Positions 32,253 through 40,969 of a stretch of DNA of 64,000 bases are shown piece after piece. The stretch is from Weeksellaceae bacterium. GTDB taxonomy: Bacteria > Bacteroidota > Bacteroidia > Flavobacteriales > Weeksellaceae. Location of the stretch: assembly GCA_019459455.1 (NCBI GenBank), contig JAIBEX010000009.1, positions 558,001 through 622,000 of the forward strand, written 5' to 3'. The position numbers were made by a program, and so were the translations under genes. Positions within the stretch are counted from its first letter, which is position 1. The number at the start of each line of letters is the position of its first letter. The notes beneath the pieces are model-generated. The model was not told where the DNA came from. It saw only the letters and a list, made by a program, of their open reading frames with translations, and did not search any database.

Positions 32253-34001
32253 ATGAACGCACGAGTTTTAGAACTTCTTAAGAATCCGGATTTTTTGCAG
32301 GCTGAGGATTTGAAATTGCTTGATGCTGAAATCAGGTCCACACCGTATGTCCAGAACCTCCGTGCTTTATTGCTTATGGGCACTTCCCGGTTTGATGGGG
32401 ATAACTATCAAAGTGTGCTTTCCACGACGGCTGCCTATACGACCGATAAGAAGATTCTCTATCAACTGATCAACGGGAAAGTAAAGGGGGAAGTGATTCC
32501 CATAAAAACTGACTTTCCTGAGCAGGTCAGAGAGGTAGAGCCAACGTTAGTGAGGGAAAATCCTGTTGAGGGGGTTACTGAGACAGCGGACACTGCCATT
32601 CCCGAACCGGCAGTGGTTGTGGTTGTGCCTGAATCCGATGGTCCCGGGAATTCGTTTACGGAAATAGTACCTGTGGTAAAAGCAACCCCAAAACCGGTTC
32701 ATGTGGACGGGCAGCTGAACAGGATTCTCTTTGAAGGTGAAGAGGATTTTCTTGAACAGGAAACTCCTAAAATCGATAAGGAAGCTTCTGCGGAAACCGG
32801 ACAGCTGGTGATAGCCCACCCGGATCTGCCTGCCCCCAAGATATTCACTGAAGAATCGGCACCCCAAAATGCCCTGATCCATAAGCAGGAAATTACAGAA
32901 AAGATTGAAGAGTACGAGGCTGTTGTTGAAAATCCTCAGGCAGGTTCACCCGAACTGAATGTTAATGTGGATGAAATTGCTGACGATGCAAAATTGATTA
33001 AAGAGCATGCAGTGGTTAACTTTCAGGGAACAGCACCTTTTATGCCCGATGTCAAACTGACACCCGGACGCACAGTCCAGGCAGTTGAAGAAGTAAAAAG
33101 ACCTCAGCGAAATAAGCACGAGGAAGAGATGCAGCGCCTCATTGCGGAGGTAGAGCGGAAAATAAAAGAAAAAAAATCAGGTGAAACTGCCCAGCCACGG
33201 AGGGAAATTGAAGAAACGGTTAGTTCCGACATCAGTTTCACGGATACCCAGGAATTTCAGGTTTCGGGAAAAGTGGAATTGCCAGAACCGGAAGTACAAC
33301 CCCACTCCACCCAAGCATCTGCAACCCCGGTGGCTGCGCAGGCTGAAGTCAGGAAGGAAGCGCCTCAACCAAATTCAGCGCCGTCTGAGGAAGCAAATCC
33401 GGGTAATGAAAAAGTTTCTATTCAGGACACAGAGCCTAAATCTACATGGAAACCCATGAACTTCAGCGGAAATATACTGGACGCGTTACTTACCGGCGGG
33501 GAAGAGAACAAAATCCCAAAACTGACAGCACCGGAAACCCCAACTAAGAAAGCAGAGCCGGTGACCAGCGAAAGTGAAACTCCTGTAGTCGTGCCTGAAG
33601 GGAATGTAGGGTCGGAGACCAAAAATTTAGCAGAAGAAAGCAATGTTCCTCAGTTCATCAATACCTGGCAAAGTTGGCTGAAAATAGAAAGGACGCAACC
33701 TCCGGCGGTGGGGATTCCAGAGGTACCCAAGGAAGATAGGAAAACCGTCATCATCGAGAAGTTCATAGAAACCGCTCCTAAGATTTCCCAGCTGAAGGAC
33801 GAGAGCAGTTTTGTAATAAGAGAGAAAAAAGGAGATATCTCACATTTGATGACCGAAACCCTGGCAAACATCTATACTGAGCAGAAACTTTATGCAAAGG
33901 CGATTAAGGCATTTCAGATTTTGGCCGAAAAGCATCCGCACAAAGCAGAGTATTTTGCTGAAAAAGTGAAGGAGGTTAAAGAGTTACGCAGTAAAATTTA
34001 A
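32253..34001 (+). CDS. Large disordered protein with C-terminal TPR-like motif
   Basis: A 582-residue protein. The N-terminus (~1-75) is compact and helical (RVLELLKNPDFLQAEDLKLL). Residues ~85-470 are rich in Pro, Glu and Val and low in hydrophobic residues, so probably disordered. The last ~50 residues (LMTETLANIYTEQKLYAKAI ... KHPHKAEYFAEKVKEVKEL) look like one or two TPR repeats. There is no signal peptide. The position after lptE is conserved in related genomes, but function is unknown. Its gene begins one base after the lptE stop. Confidence 0.75.
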   Translation: MNARVLELLKNPDFLQAEDLKLLDAEIRSTPYVQNLRALLLMGTSRFDGDNYQSVLSTTAAYTTDKKILYQLINGKVKGEVIPIKTDFPEQVREVEPTLVRENPVEGVTETADTAIPEPAVVVVVPESDGPGNSFTEIVPVVKATPKPVHVDGQLNRILFEGEEDFLEQETPKIDKEASAETGQLVIAHPDLPAPKIFTEESAPQNALIHKQEITEKIEEYEAVVENPQAGSPELNVNVDEIADDAKLIKEHAVVNFQGTAPFMPDVKLTPGRTVQAVEEVKRPQRNKHEEEMQRLIAEVERKIKEKKSGETAQPRREIEETVSSDISFTDTQEFQVSGKVELPEPEVQPHSTQASATPVAAQAEVRKEAPQPNSAPSEEANPGNEKVSIQDTEPKSTWKPMNFSGNILDALLTGGEENKIPKLTAPETPTKKAEPVTSESETPVVVPEGNVGSETKNLAEESNVPQFINTWQSWLKIERTQPPAVGIPEVPKEDRKTVIIEKFIETAPKISQLKDESSFVIREKKGDISHLMTETLANIYTEQKLYAKAIKAFQILAEKHPHKAEYFAEKVKEVKELRSKI

Positions 34002-34013
34002 TAGAAAAACCAA

Positions 34014-34391
34014 ATGAAAATGGACAGCACCACCTTAGTGATCGGGATTATTATTTTGGGATTAATCGCCGGTTACCTCAGCGGGCTGGTAGGCATTGGG
34101 GGCGGAATTGTGATGGTTCCTGTACTGGTCTTGCTTTTTGGTTTTACGCAGCACAAGGCTCAGGGCACTACACTCGCACTGCTTATGATTCCGGTGGGAA
34201 TTTTTGGCGTGATGAACTATTATAAAACCGGCAATGTAGATGTGAAGACTGCTTTACTTCTCTGCTGCGGTTTCGTTCTGGGCAGCTATTTTGGCAGTAA
34301 GACAGCAATCACCCTGTCGCAGGATACGCTAAGGAAAGTTTTCGCGGTGCTGATGTTCGTGGTGGCGGTCAAAATGTTCTTTCAGAAATGA
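34014..34391 (+). CDS. Half-length TauE/SafE (TSUP) family membrane protein
   Basis: A 125-residue protein with about four membrane helices and one copy of the family motif (GYLSGLVGIGGGIVMVPVLVLLF). Full-length TSUP exporters have two such repeats and about 250 residues, as in the gene at 20252-21052. Single-repeat forms would have to dimerise to make a pore. The start may be 34014 or the ATG six bases later. It overlaps the following TIMP-like gene by 4 bp (ATGA). The substrate is unknown. Confidence 0.82.
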   Translation: MKMDSTTLVIGIIILGLIAGYLSGLVGIGGGIVMVPVLVLLFGFTQHKAQGTTLALLMIPVGIFGVMNYYKTGNVDVKTALLLCCGFVLGSYFGSKTAITLSQDTLRKVFAVLMFVVAVKMFFQK

Positions 34392-35029
34392 GAATGCAGA
34401 AATGGGCAGTTTTGCTCGCAATTCTGACTTCAACAGCAGTTTTTGCATGTAAATGTAGCCATCAGGATATAAAAAGTTCTTTTGAAGCCGCTGATTTTGT
34501 ATTTATTGCAGAAATCTACAGTGCAGGTAATGAATTTCCCAGTGTTCAGCCTAATAATCCAAATTTCCTGAGCAAAGCAAAACTTTACAAGACCTTTAAA
34601 TCACCTTTAGATCCCAACTATTTTACCACTCAGGAAGTTACCCTCTTTACCTCATCTTTGGATACCTGTGATTATCCATTTTTTAATAACGGTAAATATC
34701 TGGTTTTCGGATTTCTTGATCCCGATAGTTACTTTATATATTCCAGCCATTGCCTGTCAACTAAACCGCTCAGTGAAGTCTCGGACACAGACCTGGCCTT
34801 ACTCAAAAGGCTCACTGCTGAAAGTAGGATCGTAAAAGAAGATTCGAAAGATTTACAGGAATATTTGATCGAGATTCTGGACGATCAGTCCAATCGGAAA
34901 ATGAATACTCTTATCTTGGAAAACAAGGGTTTTTCTGCAGAAAATAAATACCTAAAATACTCTCTTGCCTTAACCTTACTGATGCTGGTGAGTGCTTTCA
35001 TTTACTTGTATCTGAGAAAGAGAAAGTAG
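34388..35029 (+). CDS. TIMP/NTR-like secreted protein with C-terminal membrane anchor
   Basis: A 213-residue protein. The signal peptide ends at VFA and is followed at once by CKCSH, so that Cys lies at or near the mature N-terminus, as in tissue inhibitors of metalloproteinases. SFEAADFVFIAEIY and later Cys (DTCDYPF, SHCLS) continue the NTR-like pattern. A membrane helix at ~187-206 is followed by a basic tail (LRKRK), which would anchor the domain outside the inner membrane. Function in bacteria is unknown; protease inhibition is only an analogy. Coupled to the half-size TSUP gene. Confidence 0.7.
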   Translation: MRMQKWAVLLAILTSTAVFACKCSHQDIKSSFEAADFVFIAEIYSAGNEFPSVQPNNPNFLSKAKLYKTFKSPLDPNYFTTQEVTLFTSSLDTCDYPFFNNGKYLVFGFLDPDSYFIYSSHCLSTKPLSEVSDTDLALLKRLTAESRIVKEDSKDLQEYLIEILDDQSNRKMNTLILENKGFSAENKYLKYSLALTLLMLVSAFIYLYLRKRK

Positions 35030-35043
35030 AGTAAAACTTACCT

Positions 35044-35691
35044 TTATTCCAAATGCTTCCTTTCCACCGCTTCCACGTCAACTGTTTTTGAATTTCGGTC
35101 CGAGTTGAAATTCCGAAACTTATTCCAGATCCTTCTTCCCATTACAAAAACTACAATCACCAGAGCTACAGCTGCCACAGCAGCAATAACAGGTGCAGCA
35201 AGTGCCAGGACAGACATAATTCCTGCGCCGGCAGTTTCCGTAGTTGCAACCACCGAATTACCCAAGCCTCCGGTGGTGGCAGTGGATGCCGCCCGTGTGC
35301 CGGCAAAACCGGAACTTATGGCTGCTGCAGTTCCGCCTCCGGCAATTAGTGCCAATGCCCATTGGGGAAAAGTACCAAGATCGGCGAACTGGCTTGCGAA
35401 AAGCACGGAGCCTGCTACGGTTGCCAGTGGTACCGACATCGTATCCAGCAGGTGGTCAACATAGGGGATGTAGTAGGCCAGGATCTCAACCACAGTGGCG
35501 ATTCCGGTTGTTATTAAGGTGGGAAGGCCGGCCAGCCAAGAAAAAGTGTCGTTCATAGGAATCCAGCCCATAAAAGAGGCGAGGCTTACGGCAAACATGG
35601 GAAGGAAAACCCTGAAACCCGATGCAGCGGCCAGCCCGATTCCGATAAAGGCGCTCAGCACATAGGGTAAAAATGGTATGTTGTCGAACAT
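35044..35691 (-). CDS. DUF4126 family membrane protein
   Basis: A 215-residue protein with about five membrane helices. The N-terminal motif FIGIGLAAASGFRVFLPMFAVSL and the later SGFAGTRAASTATTGGLGN match DUF4126. The C-terminus is basic with a short hydrophilic tail (NSDRNSKTVDVEAVERK). The family is uncharacterised. It has a single-gene promoter at 35719-35726. It is convergent with the TIMP-like gene, with only 14 bp between stops. Confidence 0.85.
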   Translation of the reverse strand: MFDNIPFLPYVLSAFIGIGLAAASGFRVFLPMFAVSLASFMGWIPMNDTFSWLAGLPTLITTGIATVVEILAYYIPYVDHLLDTMSVPLATVAGSVLFASQFADLGTFPQWALALIAGGGTAAAISSGFAGTRAASTATTGGLGNSVVATTETAGAGIMSVLALAAPVIAAVAAVALVIVVFVMGRRIWNKFRNFNSDRNSKTVDVEAVERKHLE

Positions 35692-35718
35692 TTTAAAAAT
35701 ACATGTGGGTTATCAAAT

Positions 35719-35726
35719 CAAATTTA
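35719..35726 (-). promoter_or_regulatory. -7 promoter element of the DUF4126 gene
   Basis: TAAATTTG on the minus strand, 28 nt upstream of the ATG. Confidence 0.55.
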
Positions 35727-35753
35727 CAAAAAAGCAATTGAGATAACCTAAAT

Positions 35754-36128
35754 TTATTTTTTTGATGCGCAGAGCCTTAGGAAATTCTGTTCAACCTCCT
35801 CATATGTTCCAGGCCTTTCCGGCGAAACCCAGAAAAGCATGGAAATGCTGTTGCTGCCGAAAGCTTCGGTATATACATCTTTGTTCAGCCTGTAAACTTC
35901 ACGCAGCAGCCTTTTGATCCGGTTCCGGTCCACGGCTTTCTTGAAATTTCTTTTTGAAACAGAGACGCCGATTTTTTGGTGAGTGATTTCTGCGCTGGAA
36001 TGGCAAACAATCCTCAGACTTCCGTTTGTCTTCCACTTGCCTTTGTCAAACAGTTCCGCCAGCTCTTTTTTAGACTTCAGTTTTTCCTGTCTTGGGTAAT
36101 TGAATTTATCCGCCTTTATATCAGTCAT
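35754..36128 (-). CDS. rnpA: Ribonuclease P protein component
   Basis: A 124-residue basic protein, the protein subunit of the ribozyme that trims tRNA 5' ends. The signature KKAVDRNRIKRLLREVYRL (the RNR motif) is intact, after SVSKRNF. In many bacteria rnpA lies beside rpmH and dnaA at the origin; here it follows tcdA, with an 8-bp overlap, so this is not an origin region. Last gene of the tatD-tcdA-rnpA operon. Confidence 0.94.
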   Translation of the reverse strand: MTDIKADKFNYPRQEKLKSKKELAELFDKGKWKTNGSLRIVCHSSAEITHQKIGVSVSKRNFKKAVDRNRIKRLLREVYRLNKDVYTEAFGSNSISMLFWVSPERPGTYEEVEQNFLRLCASKK

Positions 36129-36846
36129 TTCGTAATAGATAATTAATTACCTCAGCTGCCGCGTAGAGTCCAAACAATGCCGGGATGAAACTGATGGTTC
36201 CATAGAAGGATTTCTTGAAGTTCGTTCCGTCAGTCAGTTTCAGGCTTCCCTCCTGCTGAATCTCATTTGAAAACACACACCGAACTCCTTTGTTTATTCC
36301 TTCCTTCTTCAACCTTTTACGCACCTGTTTTGCCAAGAAGCAGTTATGGGTTTTGCTGATGTCACGGACAAGCACTTTGCTTGGATCCATTTTGCCACCG
36401 GCACCCATGCAGCTTACGATCTTGATTTTCTTTTTCCTGGCTGCCTTGATCAGGGCTATTTTAGGGGTAACACTGTCTATACAGTCCAGCACGTAATCGT
36501 ATTTTTCCCGCATCAGAATCTCCTCCATGTTCTCTGGGTTCAGAAATTCATTGATTTTCGTCAGTTCCAGTTTTGGATTGATATCCAGTAAACGGGTAGC
36601 CACCAAATCCACTTTGGGTTGCCCCACGGTTGAATGCAAAGCGGGCAGTTGCCGGTTGATATTGGTTAGGTCTACAATGTCGCCATCCACTATCGTCATT
36701 TTTCCTACTCCTGCCCTAGCCAGAAATTCCGCAGCAAATGAGCCTACACCGCCCAAACCAATGACGAGCAAATTTGCTTTTGACAGCTTTTTCGTGCCCT
36801 CTTCCTTAATCAGCAGTTCCGTGCGCTCCAGCCAGTCCTCGTCCAT
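36121..36846 (-). CDS. tcdA: tRNA threonylcarbamoyladenosine dehydratase
   Basis: A 241-residue E1-like (ThiF/MoeB fold) enzyme that converts t6A37 of tRNA to its cyclic form ct6A. The ATP-binding loop is GLGGVGSFAAEFLARAGVG (residues ~31-49), followed by DGDIVDLTNINRQ and KVSCMGAGGKMDP with the Cys. A C-terminal helix ends ALFGLYAAAEVINYLL. It begins directly at the tatD stop and overlaps rnpA, so three genes of tRNA or nucleic acid processing are joined in one transcript. Confidence 0.92.
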   Translation of the reverse strand: MDEDWLERTELLIKEEGTKKLSKANLLVIGLGGVGSFAAEFLARAGVGKMTIVDGDIVDLTNINRQLPALHSTVGQPKVDLVATRLLDINPKLELTKINEFLNPENMEEILMREKYDYVLDCIDSVTPKIALIKAARKKKIKIVSCMGAGGKMDPSKVLVRDISKTHNCFLAKQVRKRLKKEGINKGVRCVFSNEIQQEGSLKLTDGTNFKKSFYGTISFIPALFGLYAAAEVINYLLRND

Positions 36847-37479
36847 TTATTTAATATGATGTTGTATTACAGTCAGGTTTTCTTCAATTTGTACCATCAG
36901 TTGTTCCTGTGTTATTCCTTTTAGCCTACTCACTTTTTCATAAACTTCGGCTAAATCAAAAGTTGCGGAATCCGACTCAAGAAATAAGCGCTCCACTGGA
37001 AAACTTCTAACAAATTCCTGCAAATTTACATTTTGTAGGAGTGACTTTCCAAAACTCAGATAGAAATCGTGCTTCTGAAGCTCGCCTCCAACTGTTTTTC
37101 TTTTATTGAAGCCATGAATTACCATCGGAACTTTGGCTTTATTCTTGAAGGCGATGAGTTGTGAAAACCTTTTGACACAGTGGATGATGAGCGGTTTCCG
37201 TATTCTGTTGGCGAGTTCAATCTGCCGCTCAAAAATTTCTGCCTGCAGTTCGTCACTGATTTTTGATAAGCCGTCAAGTCCGCATTCTCCAATCGCGATA
37301 CACTGTGGATGTGTGGAAAGCTCCGTGAGCCAGCTGAGTTTATCTGCTGACCTTCCGTCGATAGAGTTAGGGTGTATACCCACCGAAAAAAAAGATTTTG
37401 GAATATTTTCGCCAAATGTCAGGTTGTAGATGCCATGAAGGTTAAGAACGTTATGGTGGTGAAAATCAAAGAAGTCCAT
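36847..37479 (-). CDS. TatD family metal-dependent hydrolase
   Basis: A 210-residue TIM-barrel hydrolase, a little shorter than TatD (~260). Metal ligands: HHH near the N-terminus (FFDFHHHN), GECGLDG with the bridging Glu, IIHCVK, and VIHGFNK; the last Asp is in LFLESDS. Family members act as nucleases or in RNA and DNA turnover. It is first in the operon with tcdA and rnpA. Its -7 element at 37484-37491 ends 5 nt before the ATG, so the message is probably leaderless. Confidence 0.85.
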   Translation of the reverse strand: MDFFDFHHHNVLNLHGIYNLTFGENIPKSFFSVGIHPNSIDGRSADKLSWLTELSTHPQCIAIGECGLDGLSKISDELQAEIFERQIELANRIRKPLIIHCVKRFSQLIAFKNKAKVPMVIHGFNKRKTVGGELQKHDFYLSFGKSLLQNVNLQEFVRSFPVERLFLESDSATFDLAEVYEKVSRLKGITQEQLMVQIEENLTVIQHHIK

Positions 37480-37483
37480 CTTT

Positions 37484-37491
37484 CAAATTTA
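37484..37491 (-). promoter_or_regulatory. -7 promoter element of the tatD-tcdA-rnpA operon
   Basis: TAAATTTG on the minus strand. The predicted start falls on the ATG at 37479. Confidence 0.6.
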
Positions 37492-37558
37492 GAAAAGTTT
37501 TGAATTAAACATTTGTTTATTTGTTAAAGTTTTGTTAATTTTACTTAAAATCAAAGTC

Positions 37559-38188
37559 ATGGGAAAGAAATTTACGGATAAACAGATTCATATCCTGAAT
37601 GTCGCCGAAGAACTGATTGCCAACAAAGGTTTTGAGGGAACGTCTGTTCGCGATATCTCCGCCAAAGCCCAGATCAATGTGGCCATGATTTCCTATTATT
37701 TTGGATCCAAAGAGAAAATGATGTTCCATCTCTATCACTTCCGCGTTCAGCGCACAAGGGAGCATTTTGCCGAATTCTCGGAAACCATAAAGGACGGCAA
37801 ACCGGAGATGCAGATGAGGGAAATCATCAAGTACATTGTAAGCCAGCTTTTTAAATATGCATATTTTCATGGCTTTGTATCTCAGGAACTACGCCAGAAT
37901 GAACACCTGAAGCAGGAACTTCTTGCATTTTACCAATTCTGTGTTATGAAAATTGATGAGGTACTGAAGAAGGGGATTGCATCCGGTGTTTTTACGTTTG
38001 CACCGAAACCGGAAGACATTCTGTCTCTTATCTTAGGGACGACTCTTTTCACCATCAGGAACAGGAATTTCATCGAACTCTATGTACGCAGCAATACAGA
38101 CCAAAACTATAATAAGGAAGCAGAAAAAAAGGTAAAGGCAAGTATTATGCTTACGGTGTTTGCGCTTTTGGGTTTTGCACACGAATAA
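37559..38188 (+). CDS. TetR/AcrR family transcriptional regulator
   Basis: A 209-residue repressor-type regulator. The N-terminal helix-turn-helix (residues ~8-55) reads ILNVAEELIANKGFEGTSVRDISAKAQINVAMISYYFGSKEKM (given here only by its key residues: GFEGTSVRDIS, then the recognition helix NVAMISYYFGSK). The C-terminal ligand domain is helical and unrecognised. The start is the ATG at 37559. It is divergent from tatD and followed by bamD, so its target may be itself or a distant efflux operon. Confidence 0.88.
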   Translation: MGKKFTDKQIHILNVAEELIANKGFEGTSVRDISAKAQINVAMISYYFGSKEKMMFHLYHFRVQRTREHFAEFSETIKDGKPEMQMREIIKYIVSQLFKYAYFHGFVSQELRQNEHLKQELLAFYQFCVMKIDEVLKKGIASGVFTFAPKPEDILSLILGTTLFTIRNRNFIELYVRSNTDQNYNKEAEKKVKASIMLTVFALLGFAHE

Positions 38189-38235
38189 TTATACGTTAAA
38201 TACTCTTAAAACGAAAAGTATTGGTAAAAAAATTA

Positions 38236-38243
38236 TATTTTTG
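38236..38243 (+). promoter_or_regulatory. -7 promoter element of bamD
   Basis: TATTTTTG, giving a leader of about 47 nt to the ATG at 38296. Confidence 0.55.
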
Positions 38244-38295
38244 CAAACTGATAGGCTTATAACCCAATTTCTGAAGCCGCACGACAAAAAATCCT

Positions 38296-39255
38296 ATGAA
38301 AAAATTTATTGTTATCCTTATTACCGCATTTTTGGTTACAGCCTGTAACACCATGCATGACCAGGCGCTGAAAAGTGCAGATAAGGATTTTATACTGAAA
38401 GTAGCCAACGAGCATTTTGCTAATAAAAAATGGGCTAAATCACTTGCTCTTTACGAGAGATTATCCAATCTGGTGGCGGGTACAGACGATGCTCCGAATG
38501 TGGTGTTCAATTCGGCATATGCAAACTATTACGATGAGAACTATAAGCTTGCAGGACACCAGTTCAAAAATTTCGCGGTAACATTCCCGCAGGATCCAAG
38601 AAAGGAAGAAGCGGCCTATATGTCTGCACTTTGTTATTATGAAGGTTCCATGGATTATAACCTGGACCAGACCAGCACAGAACTGGCCATAAATGAACTG
38701 CAGAATTTCCTGAACGAATATCCCGACTCCGAAAGATCGAAGAACATTAGCCAGCTAACTGACGAATTATCCTATAAACTTGAGTTTAAGGCCTATGAAA
38801 ATGCACGTCAGTACTACAAAATGGGCGAGTACAAAGCAGCAGATGTGGCATTTGAAAATGTACTTGGCGACTTTCCGGCAACAAAACTTCGCCCGGACAT
38901 TTATGATTACATCATGAAATCACGTTATGAACTGGCCGTAAATTCTGTATTCAGTTTAAAACAGGAGCGAATTGAAAGCGCAATGGCATTTGCAAAACTG
39001 GTTGAAAAGGAACTTCCGGGAACGGAATACTCCAGAACCGCAGCCTCACTGAGAGTAAAGTTGGTGAAGGAACAGGAGAATTTCAACAGATTACAAAAAC
39101 AGGTGGAGGACCAGAAAGTGACGCAGGCAGCTAAGCAGCAGCGCGAGGCCGAGCGTCAGGCATCTGATGCGGAGAAAACTACCATGCAGGCCCTGCGGGA
39201 CAGCGTAAAGGTGAATACGCCACCGCCGGCCGTTACTTTACCAATTGAAAAATAA
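38296..39255 (+). CDS. bamD: Outer membrane assembly lipoprotein BamD
   Basis: A 319-residue lipoprotein with signal and lipobox LVTAC (Cys at residue 17). Tandem TPR motifs fill residues ~35-240 (WAKSLALYERL, YKLAGHQFKNFAVTFP, AINELQNFLNEYPDS, YKAADVAFENVLGDFP). The C-terminus is a charged helix (KQQREAERQASDAEK) and a proline-rich tail, an extension usual in Bacteroidetes. BamD is an essential part of the machine that inserts beta-barrel proteins. It heads the conserved block bamD-rpoZ-coaBC-DUF4835-recN. Confidence 0.93.
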   Translation: MKKFIVILITAFLVTACNTMHDQALKSADKDFILKVANEHFANKKWAKSLALYERLSNLVAGTDDAPNVVFNSAYANYYDENYKLAGHQFKNFAVTFPQDPRKEEAAYMSALCYYEGSMDYNLDQTSTELAINELQNFLNEYPDSERSKNISQLTDELSYKLEFKAYENARQYYKMGEYKAADVAFENVLGDFPATKLRPDIYDYIMKSRYELAVNSVFSLKQERIESAMAFAKLVEKELPGTEYSRTAASLRVKLVKEQENFNRLQKQVEDQKVTQAAKQQREAERQASDAEKTTMQALRDSVKVNTPPPAVTLPIEK

Positions 39256-39259
39256 TCAG

Positions 39260-39267
39260 TACATTTG
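39260..39267 (+). promoter_or_regulatory. -7 promoter element of rpoZ
   Basis: TACATTTG, 5 nt after the bamD stop and 30 nt before the rpoZ ATG. Confidence 0.55.
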
Positions 39268-39297
39268 CAGACTTAATAAAAACAAAACTCCCTCAAA

Positions 39298-39621
39298 ATG
39301 AGCGCAAAAGATAGCAGAGCAGAATTAAATACCATTACGTACGATAAGGATAAAATTGAAAAGAAAGTTGGTTCAATTTATGAAGCAATCGTGATTATGG
39401 GGAAGAGAGCAGAACAGATCAATGCTGAAATCCGTACGGAACTGCATGGAAAACTGGATGAATTCGCCGTTCATAATGCAACTTTGGAAGAAGTTTTCGA
39501 GAACCGGGAGCAGATTGAGATTTCCAAGCATTACGAAAAGCTTGCAAAACCCACCTCCATCGCAATTAAGGAGTGGTTGGATGATGAGATCTATTTCAGG
39601 AAGACAGAAGACAGAAGCTAA
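39298..39621 (+). CDS. rpoZ: RNA polymerase omega subunit (Rpb6-like, Bacteroidetes type)
   Basis: A 107-residue protein with the omega/Rpb6 core: SIYEAIVIMGKRAEQINAEI (residues ~26-45), the helix that holds the beta-prime C-terminus. The C-terminal part (ISKHYEKLAKPTSIAIKEWL) is typical of the Bacteroidetes form. Position between bamD and coaBC is conserved. A terminator follows 22 nt after the stop. Confidence 0.88.
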   Translation: MSAKDSRAELNTITYDKDKIEKKVGSIYEAIVIMGKRAEQINAEIRTELHGKLDEFAVHNATLEEVFENREQIEISKHYEKLAKPTSIAIKEWLDDEIYFRKTEDRS

Positions 39622-39643
39622 ACGTTTCCCATTTTTTATATAT

Positions 39644-39677
39644 AAGCCACAACAGGTAAACTGTCGTGGCTTTTTTT
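39644..39677 (+). terminator. Terminator of rpoZ
   Basis: Stem AAGCCAC (39644-39650) with GTGGCTT (39666-39672), inner ACAG/CTGT pairing, then a T-run. Confidence 0.85.
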
Positions 39678-39725
39678 ACCTGTATCATTCAAAAAATGGG
39701 TAATTTAGTACACAAATTATTAACG

Positions 39726-40931
39726 ATGGGTCTTGAGCACAAAAAGATACTGATTGCGGTAACTGGCGGAATTGCCGCCTATAAAATAAACTTCCTGATT
39801 CGCGATTTCATAAAAAAAGGCGCCGAAGTGCAGGTCATCATGACCCCCTCCGCCTTAAATTTTGCTTCCGCACTAACCTTTTCAACACTGTCAAAAAATC
39901 CGGTATTTTCAGATTTCTACGGGGTGAACGGAACCTGGAACAATCATGTAGAACTCGCCCTGTGGGCAGATGTGATGATTGTTGCACCCTGTACTGCCAA
40001 TACCCTGGCGAAAATGGTTCACGGCCAGTGTGACAACCTCGTCATTGCAACCTTCCTCTCAGCAAAATGTCCTGTTTTCATTGCACCCGCAATGGACCTT
40101 GATATGTATGCACATCCTTCCACCCGTCAGAATCTTGAGATGGCTGAGGATTACGGTCACTTCATCATTCCGGCGGAAGAAGGCGAACTGGCGAGCGGCC
40201 TGGTAGGACAGGGACGAATGGCTGAGCCGGGGACCATAGTGAAAGAGGTGGAAGATTATCTCGATTCAGGAAAGCAAAGCAGGAATTTCGCTGGGAAAAC
40301 CATTCTCATCACTGCAGGTCCTACTTTTGAAGCCATAGACCCGGTGCGCTATATTGGGAATCATTCCTCCGGCAAAATGGGCTTTGCCCTTGCTGAAGAG
40401 GCAGCGAAAAGAGGTGCCAGGGTCATCCTGATTTCCGGACCATCCTCCCTTCAGACCCAAAATAAAAATATAGAATTGCATCGCGTGACCTCGGCAAAGG
40501 AAATGTTTGAGGAGGTCTTCAGGTATTATGAAGGTGTGGACGTTGCCATTGCAAGCGCTGCCGTTGCTGACTATGCTCCGAAAGATGTTGCTTTGGAGAA
40601 AATCAAGAAGAATGAAGACAACCTGACCATAGAACTTGTAAAGAATCCTGATATACTGGGAACCATGGGTGAAAGGAAGACCAGGCAGTTCCTCGTAGGG
40701 TTTGCGCTGGAAACACAGAACGAAGAGGTCAACGCCAAAAGTAAGCTGGAAAAGAAAAATCTGGACATGATCGTGCTCAATTCACTTCGCGATGAGGGGG
40801 CAGGATTCCAAAAGGATACAAACAGGATTAAAATCCTGACCGCGGATGCGATGGAAGAATTTGAGCTCAAATCGAAAGAAGCGGTGGCTCAGGATATTCT
40901 GGATTTTGTGGAGAAGAAAACATTAAAATAA
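39726..40931 (+). CDS. coaBC: Bifunctional phosphopantothenoylcysteine decarboxylase/synthetase
   Basis: A 401-residue fusion for coenzyme A synthesis. The N-terminal half is the FMN-dependent decarboxylase CoaC (AVTGGIAAYK, catalytic His in WNNHVELALWAD, VAPCTANT, PAMDLDMY). The C-terminal half from ~185 is the synthetase CoaB (GPTFEAIDPVRYIGNHSSGKMG, ASAAVADYAPK, VGFALETQ, NSLRDEGAGF). The start is ATG 39726 (MGLEHKK); the longer frame begins inside the rpoZ terminator. Confidence 0.95.
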   Translation: MGLEHKKILIAVTGGIAAYKINFLIRDFIKKGAEVQVIMTPSALNFASALTFSTLSKNPVFSDFYGVNGTWNNHVELALWADVMIVAPCTANTLAKMVHGQCDNLVIATFLSAKCPVFIAPAMDLDMYAHPSTRQNLEMAEDYGHFIIPAEEGELASGLVGQGRMAEPGTIVKEVEDYLDSGKQSRNFAGKTILITAGPTFEAIDPVRYIGNHSSGKMGFALAEEAAKRGARVILISGPSSLQTQNKNIELHRVTSAKEMFEEVFRYYEGVDVAIASAAVADYAPKDVALEKIKKNEDNLTIELVKNPDILGTMGERKTRQFLVGFALETQNEEVNAKSKLEKKNLDMIVLNSLRDEGAGFQKDTNRIKILTADAMEEFELKSKEAVAQDILDFVEKKTLK

Positions 40932-40969
40932 ATTCAGTAAATTTCCGTTTTGAATTTCAGTATACCCCG

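Noticed and set aside
35754-36128. rnpA as a marker of the replication origin
   Set aside because: No rpmH, dnaA or DnaA-box cluster is adjacent; the gene follows tatD and tcdA.
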